NCBI GenBank assembly: GCA_020201335.1
Contig: JAIVGZ010000012.1
Location: 1-53,220, forward strand
DNA from: Natronospirales bacterium
GTDB lineage: Bacteria; Pseudomonadota; Gammaproteobacteria; Natronospirales; JAIVGZ01
Direction: 5' to 3'
DNA: 53,220 nt
The stretch's first letter is position 1; each line of letters starts with the position of its first letter. Of the stretch, positions 1 through 9,304 are shown one piece after another. The notes below the pieces were generated by a model. That model did not search any database, had not been told where the DNA came from, and worked only from the letters and a program-made list of their open reading frames with translations. Both the position numbers and the translations under genes were made by a program.

Positions 1-215
1 TTGCTGCAGAAACCGCCGGACGCGAATGCGTCGGCGATGAAAAACTCTCCGCGCGGAGCGGGTGCGTCGCGTTCCTGGAGACGAGCCAATTGGAAATCTC
101 GTCGAGCCACCTGCGCAAGCTCGCCGCCGCCGGCAGGTCGCTGCGCTGGCTCGTCCCGGATCCGGTTGGCGCGCTAATCGAAAAGAATTGCTGGTATGGA
201 GTGCAGGAGAACTGA
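1..215 (+). CDS. nadD: NadD C-terminus (nicotinate-nucleotide adenylyltransferase), 5' truncated by window edge
   Basis: The frame is open from the window edge (first full codon at base 3) to TGA at 213-215. The tail reads LEISSSHLRKLAAAG, then LVPDPVGALIEKN. The (F/L)xISSTxIR stretch followed by a (L/V)(L/V)P..V..YI end is the usual C-terminus of NadD, which adenylylates nicotinate mononucleotide in NAD synthesis. The stop overlaps the rsfS start (TGATG), and nadD-rsfS-rlmH is a common proteobacterial order. Only about 70 residues are visible, so the catalytic nucleotide-binding part cannot be judged. Confidence 0.85.
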   Translation, partial: AAETAGRECVGDEKLSARSGCVAFLETSQLEISSSHLRKLAAAGRSLRWLVPDPVGALIEKNCWYGVQEN

Positions 216-565
216 TGGCGGAAAAGACGACGGCTGAACGCGTCATTGCGGCGCTGGAAGACCTGAAGGGTGTCGACATCCAATGCCTCGATGTCCGCGG
301 CGTGACGACGATCACCGACTGGATGGTGATCGCATCGGGTAATTCGGACCGCCACGTCAAGGCGCTTGCGGACAGTGTGCTGAAGCAGGCGCGCGACGAC
401 GGCATGCAGGTGCTCGGCATGGAAGGCGAGAAAGAAGGAGAGTGGGTCCTCATCGACATCGGCGAGGTCATCGCGCATGTCATGCTGCCGCGCGTGCGCG
501 ATTTTTACAAGCTCGAGAAGTTGTGGAGCCACGGCGAGGAAGCCGACCGCAAGGCAGAGTCCTGA
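215..565 (+). CDS. rsfS: Ribosomal silencing factor RsfS
   Basis: The protein has 116 residues and is close to the RsfS/Iojap family along its length: the DLKGVDIQCLDVRG start, TDWMVIASGNSDRHVKALAD, and the C-terminal GEVIAHVMLP and LEKLWS motifs. The family binds ribosomal protein uL14 and blocks 30S-50S joining in starvation. The ATG at 215 was chosen because it overlaps the nadD stop and has GCAGGAGA just upstream (203-210). The same frame is open further upstream, but that part does not look like the family. rlmH starts immediately after its stop. Confidence 0.95.
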   Translation: MAEKTTAERVIAALEDLKGVDIQCLDVRGVTTITDWMVIASGNSDRHVKALADSVLKQARDDGMQVLGMEGEKEGEWVLIDIGEVIAHVMLPRVRDFYKLEKLWSHGEEADRKAES

Positions 566-1036
566 GTGCGGTTGGTACTGGTCGCAGTCGGGCGGCGGAT
601 GCCGCCATGGGTCGAAGCGGGATTCCGGGAATACGCTTCCCGGTTTGCAGGCGGGTTCTCCCTCGATGTCATCGAAATTGCGCCGGGCACACGTAGCCGC
701 GCCGGGGAAGCGGCGCGCGCGGTCCGCGAGGAGGGTGCACGCATGGCCGCACAAATCCCCGAGGGCGCCCACGTTGTTGCACTCGACGAGAAGGGCAGTG
801 GCTGGACTTCACGTGAACTTGCCACGCAGCTTGCTGGCTGGCGCGACAATGCGCGCGTCGTCGCGTTGCTCGTCGGTGGTCCCGACGGGCTCGCCGATGA
901 TTGCCGCGCACTCGCGGCGCAGACCTGGTCGCTCTCGCCGCTCACGCTGCCGCATGCGCTGGTGCGTATCGTGGTCGCCGAACAACTGTACCGTGCATGG
1001 ACGATCCTGGCCGGCCACCCGTATCACCGCGACTGA
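566..1036 (+). CDS. rlmH: 23S rRNA pseudouridine-1915 N3-methyltransferase RlmH
   Basis: The protein has 156 residues, the normal length for this SPOUT methyltransferase, and starts with GTG directly after the rsfS stop. Visible family features are the RLVLVAVGRRMPPWV start, the SAM-binding LLVGGPDGL loop, and the C-terminal SLSPLTLPHALVRIVVAEQLYRAW region ending in HPYHRD. It methylates pseudouridine 1915 in helix 69 of 23S rRNA on the assembled ribosome. The TGA stop overlaps the maf ATG (TGATG), so the two are probably translationally coupled. Confidence 0.96.
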   Translation: MRLVLVAVGRRMPPWVEAGFREYASRFAGGFSLDVIEIAPGTRSRAGEAARAVREEGARMAAQIPEGAHVVALDEKGSGWTSRELATQLAGWRDNARVVALLVGGPDGLADDCRALAAQTWSLSPLTLPHALVRIVVAEQLYRAWTILAGHPYHRD

Positions 1037-1614
1037 TGAAGCCTACTCTCATACTGGCCTCCGCATCCCCGCGCCGACGCGACCTGCTCGCGCAGGCCGG
1101 CATCGCGTGTGAAGTCCGGCCTGCAGACGTAGACGAGACGCCGCTTGCTGATGAGCAGCCAGACGCGTATGTCCGGCGTCTTGCACGCGCAAAGGCAGGC
1201 GCGATTTTGGGCGACGGCCGGCCGGTGCTGGGCGCCGACACCGCGGTCGTACTCGACCGTTCGATACTTGGCAAGCCCGCCGACGCCGCAGACGCTGCGC
1301 GGATGTTGCGGGCGCTTTCCGGTCGCGAGCACGAAGTCCACAGCGCGGTTGCACTGGTTTCGGGTGACCGCTGCAACGACTCCTGCGTGACGGTGCGCGT
1401 CTGCATGCGCAAACTCGACGACGAAGAAATCGCGGCCTATTGCCGCACGGGCGAACCAATGGATAAGGCAGGCGCCTACGCAATCCAGGGGCGCGCGGCC
1501 GCGTTTGTCGAGCGGATCGACGGAAGCTACACGGCGGTCGTAGGTCCAATCTATGAGACGCTCGTGCTGTTGCGCACTGCGGGTGTCACCGCGTGGAGCG
1601 AGTCGGACTCGTGA
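1036..1614 (+). CDS. maf: Maf-type nucleotide pyrophosphatase (dTTP/UTP class)
   Basis: The protein has 192 residues. The N-terminal LASASPRRRDLLAQAGI is the Maf signature. DVDETPLADEQPDAYVRRLA, GADTAVVLD, GKPADAADAARMLRALSGREHEV and the late YAIQGRAA motif complete the fold. The family hydrolyses dTTP, UTP or modified nucleotides to monophosphates. The DKAGAYAIQGRAA stretch resembles the YhdE-type subfamily (dTTP/UTP). The ATG is fixed by overlap with the rlmH stop. The gene ends in GTGA, where yhdP can begin. The ribonuclease G gene often found between maf and yhdP is not here. Confidence 0.94.
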   Translation: MKPTLILASASPRRRDLLAQAGIACEVRPADVDETPLADEQPDAYVRRLARAKAGAILGDGRPVLGADTAVVLDRSILGKPADAADAARMLRALSGREHEVHSAVALVSGDRCNDSCVTVRVCMRKLDDEEIAAYCRTGEPMDKAGAYAIQGRAAAFVERIDGSYTAVVGPIYETLVLLRTAGVTAWSESDS

Positions 1615-4600
1615 GCGGGCGGCGCGCTCTCGGTTGGGTCGCGAAGTCGATTGCTGTCGCGGTGGTTCTGCTCGCACTTATGGTTAGCCTGTTCCGCATC
1701 GTCGTCCCACAGGTACCAGCGTATCGGGATGATGTCGCGGTATGGGCGGGCGGGCTGCTTGGCGCGCCGGTCGACATCGATGACATGGACCTGCGGTGGC
1801 GGCGCCTGCGGCCCGAACTGATCCTCGGCAATCTGCGTTATGTCAGCGCCGACGCGCGCCACGCGTTCGCTGCGCGTGAGGTCCGCATCGGCATCAGCCT
1901 GCGCGCGCTGCTGCAGGGCGAATTCGCGCCGGCACGAATCGTCCTCGTCGACCCCGACATCACGCTCGACATCGAGGCAGTTGGCGGCGGGGACGGCGCG
2001 GGCTGGCGGCGCGCGTTTGCGGCTCGCGAGCACCGGGGTGTGGTTCGGGTCGAGAACGGTCAGTTGACGTTGCGTTTCGCGGAAGGGCGCCGGCGCGTTG
2101 ATTTCAATTCGGTGAATGCAGAGCTTTCGAGCGACGGAACGAACCACCGGTTACGGGTAGCCGGGCAACCAGGTGATGCCGCTGCAGGGACGCTGCACGC
2201 AGAGCTCAGCGCGCGCGGATGGCCCGGTCAGCGGAGTTGGCAAGCGATTGGTCGGGCAGGTTTGCGCGGCGGCGACCTCGTCGCACTGCAGCGGCTCGGT
2301 GGTCGCGGGCGGTTGCAATCGGGCCGCGTCGAACTTGACGTCGACATCGACATTTCGGGCGGCACGCAACGCATCTCCGTCGACCTTGGGCTGGCCGCGC
2401 TGCGGTGGGCGGGCGCGGACGGCTCAACGCAACGCGTTGACCGCGCGGCTGCGGAGATTGAGTGGGCGCACCGCACCGGCGCGTGGAACGCGCAACTGCA
2501 GACGCTCGTCGTCGCACGCGGTGATGGCGTGCGCAGCAGCGAGCCGGTCACGGTTGCGCACAATGTGGCCGGAGGCGTCGAGCGGTGGCAGGTTACGGGT
2601 GGCCGGCTGTTTCTCGAAGATGCCGCATTGCTGGCCGAAGCCCTGCCTTGGGCGGGCGCAGCGGGTATTGATGACCTGCTTGCGCGTAACCCACGCGGGC
2701 GCCTGGAGTCGGCCGCGCTGACGCTGCGGCGAACTGACACCCTGGACGACGCGCCTGAGCCCGCACCGGCGCGATACGCGCTAACCCTGCAGGCGGTCGG
2801 GCTGGGTCTCGACTCCGGCGCCGGACGGGTGCCAGGCTTCGAGAACCTTTCGCTTACCGTCGACGCAACCGAGACCGGCGGTTACGCTGCAGTTGCGATG
2901 GAAGCGGGCAGCGTCGTCTTCCCGCGAGTGTTCCGAGGCCCACTGCCGGTCAACACGCTGGCGGCGGACCTTGGCTGGGCGCGCGCAGGCGAGCAGTGGT
3001 CACTACACGCACCGCGCATCGAGCTCACCAACTCAGACATCAGTGCAGAAGGTGATGGCACCTTGACCTGGTCGTCCGGGGAGCCCCCGGCGCTGGACCT
3101 CACCGTCGGATTTTCCGGGGCGCGCCTCTCGGCGCACCGTCCATACCTCCCGGTAGCGGTAATGTCCGATGCGCTGGTCCGGTGGCTCGACCGTGCGGTG
3201 CTGGGAGGTGTTGCGCGTGCGGGTACCGTCCGCTATTCCGGCGAACTCGGCGCGGGTGCATTGCGGTCTGGGCGGGCTGTTCTTGACGCGGCGTTTGACG
3301 CTGACGAAATTCGGCTTGCGTTCGCTGAAACCTGGCCGGTCTTTGAGGGCGGCCGCGCCGCCGTGCGCATCAGCGGTACCGATCTCAGCGCTTCGGTGAG
3401 TGGCGGTTCGTTGGCCGACGTGGAAACGCAGCGCGCAGAAGTCGCGATCGCGGCGTTCGCCGAGCCGGTGCTCACCGTAGATGCGGAAACCGCCGGCTCA
3501 CTGATGGGGATGATCCACGCGTTCCGGGCGACGCCACCCGGCGACAGGCGGTGGCTGGCCGATGTACAGGCAGAGGGTGAGTCGCAACTTGCGCTCGTCG
3601 CGACGGTGCCGCTACGGGATACGGCGCGTACGACGGTGCGCGGTGCGCTCGTGCTCGACGACGCGACGCTGCGCTTTGGCGGCTTTCCGCACCCGCTCAG
3701 CGGCATCAGGGGCACGCTGTCTTTCGCCGAGGATGGCGTCGATGCGCGCGGCATCGAAGCAGTGTTGCTTGATGCACCAGTGAGCATTGAGGCGACAAGC
3801 TTGCGCGATGGCGCCGGTGCCGCCCGTGCCGTCGAGGTCTCGCTTGATGGGCGTGCTGACCACGATACCCTCGCGGCGGTGCTCGGCTATGCGGATCCGC
3901 CTGTCAGCGGCAGTACGCGCTGGCAAGCGCGGGTGTTCGCGCCGTATGACGCGGGCCATGAACCCTATCTGCAGGTTGAGTCCTCGTTGGCGGGCCTGGC
4001 CATCGCACTGCCGGCACCCCTGGGCAAGGACGCGCATACCGCGCGACCCGCTACGGTGCGTGTGGAACTCGTCGGCGATCTGCGCCGGTTCTCGGTTGTT
4101 GGGGGCGATGCGTTGAGCGCCGTCGGTGCAATCGCTGCGCGGGACGGCCGGTGGCGGCTGGCGCGCGGGCGCATACAAGTCGGCGGCGGCGATGTAGCAG
4201 AACCAACGGGCGAAGGCGTCGTATTGAGCGGCAGGATTGCCGCGTGGCGCCATGGCGGCGGCGCCGGGATGCCAGGAATCGATGCCGAAGTGCCATTCAC
4301 CGAAATCGATCTGCAGGTTGATGCACTCGAAGTGTACGGTCGGCCGCTCGACGGCGTGCGCATGCAGGGCCAACGCGAAGCTGCGGCCTGGCGTTGGTCG
4401 TTCGACGGTTCACGGGTCGCGGGTACGTTATCCGTTCCCGATGCGCCGACCAACGAGCAGCCGATCATCGCTGAATTCACACGGCTCGCGTTGCCGCTGC
4501 GGGCCGACGCAGCTACACCTGCCGAAGCGCAACCGGAACTGGATGCCGCGATGGTGCCGCCGCTGTCGTTCCACATCCGCGAATTCAGATTGGGTGAAGC

Positions 4601-5372
4601 GGCGTTGGGTGAACTGAACGGTGTCGTTCGGCGCGTCGAGAACGGCGTGGCGCTCGAAGGTTTTTCGGCGAGTCGGGCAGACCTGCGCATCGCCGGTGAT
4701 GCGAGCTGGCATACCGTCGATGGCTTCCACCGCACGACGCTACGGGGGACAGTCGATTCGACCGATGTACGCCGCGCGCTCGACGCGCTCGGCTACGGGG
4801 CTACGATCGAGGCAGCCGCCGGCCACCTGCAGGCCGAGGTCGACTGGTTGGGCAGCCCGCTGACGGACCCGCGACCACTGCTCAACGGCGCGGTCAGTGT
4901 GCGGATCGAGCGCGGCACGCTGTTCGAATTGCAGCCGGGCGCAGGCCGCGTGTTCGGATTGCTGAGCCTCAACGCGCTGCCGCGCCGGCTTGCGCTCGAT
5001 TTCAGTGACGTATACCGACGCGGTTTGGCATTCGACTCGATCGCCGGCAGCTTCCGCATCGAGGGTGGGCAGGCGCACACCGACGACCTGCGGTTGCAAG
5101 GTCCGGCCGCCCGGGTGGAAGTGCGCGGACGCACGGGGCTCGCGACGCGGGACTATGACCAGGAAGCAGTCGTCGTCGCCAGCCTGGCCTCTAGCCTTGC
5201 GATAGCCGGGACGCTCGCCGGGGGCCCCGGGGTCGGGGCTGCGGTACTGTTGGCGTCCGAACTGCTCCGGGGGCCGCTGGAGGGCATATCGCGCGCCAGG
5301 TACCGGGTGACGGGTCCGTGGGAGGCGCCTGCGGTCGAGCGAGTGGTAGAACCGGTCCGCGGACCGCAATAA
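1611..5372 (+). CDS. yhdP: YhdP-family AsmA-like envelope protein (TIGR02099)
   Basis: This very long protein (about 1253 residues from the GTG at 1611; E. coli YhdP has about 1266) has one N-terminal membrane segment at residues about 9-31, then a long periplasmic repeat-rich region. PVDIDDMDLRWRRLRPEL is typical of the AsmA-like N-terminus. GTLFELQPGAGRVFGLLSLNALPRRLALDF and TGLATRDYDQEAVV near the end are recognisable YhdP C-terminal motifs. Family members form bridge-like proteins implicated in phospholipid transport to the outer membrane. The GTG at 1611 was chosen for its GTGA overlap with the maf stop. A GTG at 1593 is in frame and would add six residues. Confidence 0.9.
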   Translation: MSGRRALGWVAKSIAVAVVLLALMVSLFRIVVPQVPAYRDDVAVWAGGLLGAPVDIDDMDLRWRRLRPELILGNLRYVSADARHAFAAREVRIGISLRALLQGEFAPARIVLVDPDITLDIEAVGGGDGAGWRRAFAAREHRGVVRVENGQLTLRFAEGRRRVDFNSVNAELSSDGTNHRLRVAGQPGDAAAGTLHAELSARGWPGQRSWQAIGRAGLRGGDLVALQRLGGRGRLQSGRVELDVDIDISGGTQRISVDLGLAALRWAGADGSTQRVDRAAAEIEWAHRTGAWNAQLQTLVVARGDGVRSSEPVTVAHNVAGGVERWQVTGGRLFLEDAALLAEALPWAGAAGIDDLLARNPRGRLESAALTLRRTDTLDDAPEPAPARYALTLQAVGLGLDSGAGRVPGFENLSLTVDATETGGYAAVAMEAGSVVFPRVFRGPLPVNTLAADLGWARAGEQWSLHAPRIELTNSDISAEGDGTLTWSSGEPPALDLTVGFSGARLSAHRPYLPVAVMSDALVRWLDRAVLGGVARAGTVRYSGELGAGALRSGRAVLDAAFDADEIRLAFAETWPVFEGGRAAVRISGTDLSASVSGGSLADVETQRAEVAIAAFAEPVLTVDAETAGSLMGMIHAFRATPPGDRRWLADVQAEGESQLALVATVPLRDTARTTVRGALVLDDATLRFGGFPHPLSGIRGTLSFAEDGVDARGIEAVLLDAPVSIEATSLRDGAGAARAVEVSLDGRADHDTLAAVLGYADPPVSGSTRWQARVFAPYDAGHEPYLQVESSLAGLAIALPAPLGKDAHTARPATVRVELVGDLRRFSVVGGDALSAVGAIAARDGRWRLARGRIQVGGGDVAEPTGEGVVLSGRIAAWRHGGGAGMPGIDAEVPFTEIDLQVDALEVYGRPLDGVRMQGQREAAAWRWSFDGSRVAGTLSVPDAPTNEQPIIAEFTRLALPLRADAATPAEAQPELDAAMVPPLSFHIREFRLGEAALGELNGVVRRVENGVALEGFSASRADLRIAGDASWHTVDGFHRTTLRGTVDSTDVRRALDALGYGATIEAAAGHLQAEVDWLGSPLTDPRPLLNGAVSVRIERGTLFELQPGAGRVFGLLSLNALPRRLALDFSDVYRRGLAFDSIAGSFRIEGGQAHTDDLRLQGPAARVEVRGRTGLATRDYDQEAVVVASLASSLAIAGTLAGGPGVGAAVLLASELLRGPLEGISRARYRVTGPWEAPAVERVVEPVRGPQ

Positions 5373-5392
5373 GCGCGTGTTATCCTAATCCC

Positions 5393-5737
5393 ATGTTCTC
5401 GATGTTGCTCCTCACCCTCGCGCTTGCCACCCCAGCACCCGTAGCCATTGAGGCCAAGGCCGACGAATTCGTGGTCCCGGCCGACGATTGGGCGCGGCCG
5501 CGCAGCGGCGAGCGGGTCGCGGCGCTGCCGTCGGTCCGCGCCGCTGTCAACGCGTGGCTGGACGCCGATGGTGTAAGGCTCGTTGTCTTGCACCCAGGTG
5601 GAGAAACGGGCGCACTGTGGGGCGCTGAGATGCGTGATTGGCTTGTTGCCTTGGGGGTTGCGCCCACGGAGCTTGCGTTGCGTGCGGGCAGCCCGCGCGA
5701 CGACGCCGTCGTGTTACGGCTGGAACGCGCACGATGA
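5393..5737 (+). CDS. Small exported protein of unknown function between yhdP and tldD
   Basis: I do not recognise a named family. The 114-residue product begins MFSMLLLTLALATPAPVA, a likely signal peptide without a lipobox, followed by an acidic soluble domain. The second half (GVRLVVLHPGGETGALW, EMRDWLVALGV, LRAGSPRDDAVVLRLER) resembles the alpha/beta pattern of OmpA-like or SPOR-type periplasmic modules, but that is only a shape argument. It starts 20 bases after yhdP, and its stop overlaps the tldD ATG (ATGA), so it is cotranscribed with both. In Pseudomonas a nitrilase-family gene occupies this place. A periplasmic role linked to the envelope is inference from context. Confidence 0.75.
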   Translation: MFSMLLLTLALATPAPVAIEAKADEFVVPADDWARPRSGERVAALPSVRAAVNAWLDADGVRLVVLHPGGETGALWGAEMRDWLVALGVAPTELALRAGSPRDDAVVLRLERAR

Positions 5738-6994
5738 GCGCGCACGCACTGGAACTTGCGACAGCGCGGCTGCTGCAGCCGGGCGGACTCGACGATACGC
5801 GTATTGCGGCCGCACTCGGGCGCATGCTCGGACACCGCGTGGATGCCGCCGACATCTACTTCCAGTCATCGCGCAACGAGAGCTGGGTGCTCGAAGATGG
5901 GCGCGTACGCGACGGGGCGCACAGCATCGAGCAAGGCGTCGGCGTGCGCGCGATTGCCGGTGAACGCACCGGCTTCGCATATTCGGACGAAATACAACCG
6001 GACGCGCTGCTGCGCGCTGCGGATGCCGCACGTTCTATCGCGCACGCGGGCGGCAGCGACACGGCGGTGTCCGCGTGGTCGCGGCCGCAGCCGCAGCCGT
6101 TGTATGCAGCGCTCGACCCGTTGGACACCTTGGCCGACAACGATAAGGTGGCGTGGCTGGAGCGCCTGGATCAACGCGCGCGCGCTGCCGATCCGGCGGT
6201 CACGCAGGTAATCGTGAGCCTGGCAGCAGTGCACGACCTGATACTCGTTGCAGCGAGCGACGGAACGCTTGCCGCCGACGAGCGGCCCCTGGTTCGGCTA
6301 AGCGTTGCGGTGATTGTCGAACGTAATGGACGGCGCGAACGCGGGAGTGCTGGTGGTGGCGGGCGGCACGGTTACCGTGCGCTGTACGATCTCCGGCCGC
6401 ATGGGTGAGCGCGTCGCGAGCCCACTGTGCACGGTCGTCGACGACGGCACGCTGCCCGACCGGCGCGGCTCCCTGACCGTAGACGACGAAGGCACGCCGA
6501 CCGAATGCACAACGCTGATTGAAAATGGCGTTCTGCGCGGATTCATGCAGGACAAGATGAATGCGCGGCTGATGGGCATGAAGCCGACCGGCAACGGTCG
6601 GCGCGAATCGTTCGCGCATCTGCCGATGCCGCGGATGACCAACACTTATATGCTCGCCGGTCAGAGCGACCCGCAGGAAATCATCGCCTCGGTCGACCGT
6701 GGGCTGTATGCGGCGAACTTCGGCGGTGGCCAGGTCGACATCACTTCCGGCAAGTTCGTGTTCTCCGCAAGCGAAGCCTGGTTGATCGAGAAGGGCAAGC
6801 TGGTGCGGCCAGTGCGTGGCGCGATGCTCATCGGAAACGGGCCCGAGGTGCTCACGCGCGTAAGTATGGTCGGCAACGACCTGAAGCTCGACAGCGGCGT
6901 CGGAACGTGCGGTAAGGATGGGCAGAGCGTGCCGGTTGGTGTCGGGCAGCCGACCTTGAAGATCGACGCGCTGACCGTCGGCGGTACGGGCTAG
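5734..6994 (+). pseudogene. tldD: tldD metalloprotease gene with internal deletion and frameshift
   Basis: The first part (5734 to about 6390) matches TldD from its start through FQSSRNESWVLEDG, GVGVRAIAGERTGFAY, AASDGTLAADERPLVRLSV and [13 protein letters not shown]. The second part, in another frame (about 6391-6994), continues with [19 protein letters not shown] and runs to the end [15 protein letters not shown], including the late Cys of GVGTCGKDG. Between them some 60-70 family residues are absent, including the HEAVGH zinc site. The locus is 1261 nt, against 1446 for the 481-residue E. coli gene. TldD acts with PmbA/TldE (intact at 9805) to process peptides such as microcin B17 and CcdA. 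As written, no active protease can be made. An assembly error is the likely cause. Confidence 0.9.
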
Positions 6995-8088
6995 ACCGAC
7001 GCGGCGTCCGCGAGCGCGATGAGTTCTGCGAGTGGGGCGGCGAGTGCCGAGTGTGTATCGGCAACGACCGTCGCATGGCCGAGCTTGCGCCCCGGCCGGG
7101 GTGCTTTCCCATAGTCGTGGAGGTGCGCTCCCCGTACTGCGAGCACCGCCGACCGGTCTGGCATCGCGCCGATGAAGTTGACCATCGCTGCATGGCCGCG
7201 GGCGTCGGTCAATCCGAGCGGCAAATCCGTGACCGCGCGCAGGTGATTCTCGAACTGGCTGGTATGTGCGCCTTCAATGGTCCAGTGCCCAGAGTTGTGC
7301 ACGCGTGGCGCAAACTCATTCGCCACCAGCTGGTCATCGCATTCGAAAAGCTCGAGCGCCAGCACACCGACATACTCCAACTCCTCGATCAGCTGTATCG
7401 CGTATTGCTGCGCCTGAAGCGCGAAGCGGCCGTCGGGCGCAGGCGCGACGCTGGTGCGCAGGATGCCGTCTCGGTGCACGTTTTCCGTTAGCGGGTAGCA
7501 GCGCGTCTCGCCGCTGGCGCCACGCACCGCGACCACCGAGACTTCGCGTACGAACGAGACGAACGATTCGAGGATGAGCCCGCTGCCGCCGAGCGCCGCC
7601 AGCGCTGCCGTTGCGTCGTCCGCCGTGTGGATGATGCGCTGTCCCTTGCCGTCGTAACCGAGTCGTCGCGTTTTCAGTACCGCTGGTAAGCCGACGGTCG
7701 TGAGCGCCGCCGCCAACGAATCCGCATCATCGACTGCGGCGTATGTGGTAGTTGGCACGCCGATTGAAGCGAACAGTCGCTTTTCCTCGATGCGGTCCTG
7801 CGCGATGCGCAGCGCGTGCGGCGCCGGTACGACCGGGACGCGCGACGCGAGCCACTCGGCTGCATCCGCCGGCACGTTCTCGAAGTCGAAGGTCACGACA
7901 TCAGCGGCCTCAGCCAGCCGAGCAAGTGCGGTGTGGTCGGAGAAGCTACCGGTAAACAGCGGGCAGACCTGTCCGGCGGGCGCCTCGGCGCTGCCATCGA
8001 GCGCGGTAACCGAAAGGCCGAGTGGGTACGCCGCCAATGCGAGCATGCGGCCGAGCTGGCCGCCACCGATGACGCCGACCCGGGTCAC
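6991..8088 (-). CDS. purK: 5-(carboxyamino)imidazole ribonucleotide synthase PurK
   Basis: The 365-residue protein is full length for PurK. It has the N-terminal [30 protein letters not shown], the ATP-grasp stretch [30 protein letters not shown], the metal-binding [29 protein letters not shown] region, and the C-terminal [20 protein letters not shown] motif. It makes N5-CAIR from AIR, bicarbonate and ATP in purine synthesis. Its start overlaps the purE stop by four bases. Its stop shares the palindromic CTAG with the convergent tldD stop. Confidence 0.97.
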   Translation of the reverse strand: MTRVGVIGGGQLGRMLALAAYPLGLSVTALDGSAEAPAGQVCPLFTGSFSDHTALARLAEAADVVTFDFENVPADAAEWLASRVPVVPAPHALRIAQDRIEEKRLFASIGVPTTTYAAVDDADSLAAALTTVGLPAVLKTRRLGYDGKGQRIIHTADDATAALAALGGSGLILESFVSFVREVSVVAVRGASGETRCYPLTENVHRDGILRTSVAPAPDGRFALQAQQYAIQLIEELEYVGVLALELFECDDQLVANEFAPRVHNSGHWTIEGAHTSQFENHLRAVTDLPLGLTDARGHAAMVNFIGAMPDRSAVLAVRGAHLHDYGKAPRPGRKLGHATVVADTHSALAAPLAELIALADAASV

Positions 8089-8594
8089 GATTTGCTCGGG
8101 TCCGCTTGCGCGAGCACCTTTGCAGTCTGCGCTTCACGGTAGGCCCGTAGCGCCTGTCGGTACTCTGGATGTGCCGCGCCGAGAACGGCGGCCGCGAGGA
8201 GCGCGGCATTGACTGCGCCGGCTTCGCCGATAGCGAGCGTGCCGACAGGGATGCCACGCGGCATCTGAACGATGGACAGTAGCGAATCGAGGCCGCTGAG
8301 CGCACGGGATTGCACCGGGACGCCCAGCACCGGCAAAACCGACTTCGCCGCTGCCATGCCGGGCAGATGCGCCGCACCACCAGCGCCGGCTATCAAAACT
8401 TCCAAGCCGCGTTCTTCGGCGGTTTCGCAGTATTCGAACAGGAGGTCGGGTGTGCGGTGTGCGGAGATCACGCGCACCTCGTGCGGGATCTTCAGGCGGT
8501 CAAGCGTTTCGGCCGTGTGCCGGAGCGTCTCCCAGTCGGAGGTTGAGCCCATGATCACGCCGACAAGCGGTTTCATCGGCGCATTGTAGCTCAT
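8085..8594 (-). CDS. purE: N5-CAIR mutase PurE (class I)
   Basis: This is the class I PurE core: [23 protein letters not shown] with the catalytic His, [46 protein letters not shown] (read in parts). It converts N5-CAIR to CAIR. The ATG at 8594 was chosen because it overlaps the stop of the upstream methyltransferase gene (ATGA) and gives 169 residues, the E. coli length. An in-frame ATG at 8576 would give 163. Neither has a strong ribosome binding site, which favours coupled initiation at 8594. The stop overlaps the purK start. Confidence 0.95.
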   Translation of the reverse strand: MSYNAPMKPLVGVIMGSTSDWETLRHTAETLDRLKIPHEVRVISAHRTPDLLFEYCETAEERGLEVLIAGAGGAAHLPGMAAAKSVLPVLGVPVQSRALSGLDSLLSIVQMPRGIPVGTLAIGEAGAVNAALLAAAVLGAAHPEYRQALRAYREAQTAKVLAQADPSKS

Positions 8595-9295
8595 TGCGGC
8601 AGCACCAGGTATTCGACATCGCCCTCTACCTGGCCGATGTCGGTCATCGTGTAGCCAAGGGGTGTGAGGAACTCGCGGCACTGGCGGTCGATTGCGGCAC
8701 CATGCGTCGCAAGCATCATCCGCGGGCGGTGGCGCTCAAGCACGCGCAGCGCGCCCCGCAGCACCATCATTTCGCCACCTTCAACATCGACCTTTATGAA
8801 GGTCGGTGCCGGGAGCCGCCCACTATCCACGAGCGCGTCGACGCTGACCATGTCGACCTCGATGTTGCCGCTTTCGGATATGTGACCGGTACCGGTACCC
8901 GTGCGGGTCTCGAGGCGCGCGGTACCCGGGCGGTTACCGACGGATGTATCAAATATTTCGACGTTGCCGCAGCCATTGACCGCGACATGGCGCCGCAGAA
9001 ATCGAAGGTTCAGCGGGCGTGGTTCGAACGCATACACGCGACCGTCCGCACCGACGGCCTGTGACATCAAAACGGTGAAATAGCCGACGTGCGCACCGAT
9101 GTCGAACACGATGTCGCCCGGGCGAACCTCGGCGGCCAGCATCGCGGTTTTCTCGGGTTCATATTTGCCGGTCAGGAAGTTCTTGCCCGTCGTAAGCGAC
9201 CAGCGACATCCCTGCAGCGGCCCGCTCCTGATCGTGACGAGAATCGGTGCGAAGAGCACCTTGATGAATTCACGGAACTTGCGTGATTGCCCCAT
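8591..9295 (-). CDS. FkbM-family SAM-dependent methyltransferase
   Basis: The 234-residue protein has a class I methyltransferase core. Motif I is [20 protein letters not shown] (about residues 59-78), followed by [20 protein letters not shown] and an FkbM-type end with [17 protein letters not shown]. The family methylates hydroxyls of sugars, lipids or small molecules; the substrate here is unknown. The N-terminus has a hydrophobic stretch ([10 protein letters not shown]) that could touch the membrane. It lies directly upstream of purE with an ATGA overlap, so it is probably the first gene of a three-gene unit. That partnership is unusual, and a purine-linked function does not follow from the family. 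Confidence 0.88.
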   Translation of the reverse strand: MGQSRKFREFIKVLFAPILVTIRSGPLQGCRWSLTTGKNFLTGKYEPEKTAMLAAEVRPGDIVFDIGAHVGYFTVLMSQAVGADGRVYAFEPRPLNLRFLRRHVAVNGCGNVEIFDTSVGNRPGTARLETRTGTGTGHISESGNIEVDMVSVDALVDSGRLPAPTFIKVDVEGGEMMVLRGALRVLERHRPRMMLATHGAAIDRQCREFLTPLGYTMTDIGQVEGDVEYLVLPQ

Positions 9296-9304
9296 CGCCC
9301 GACT

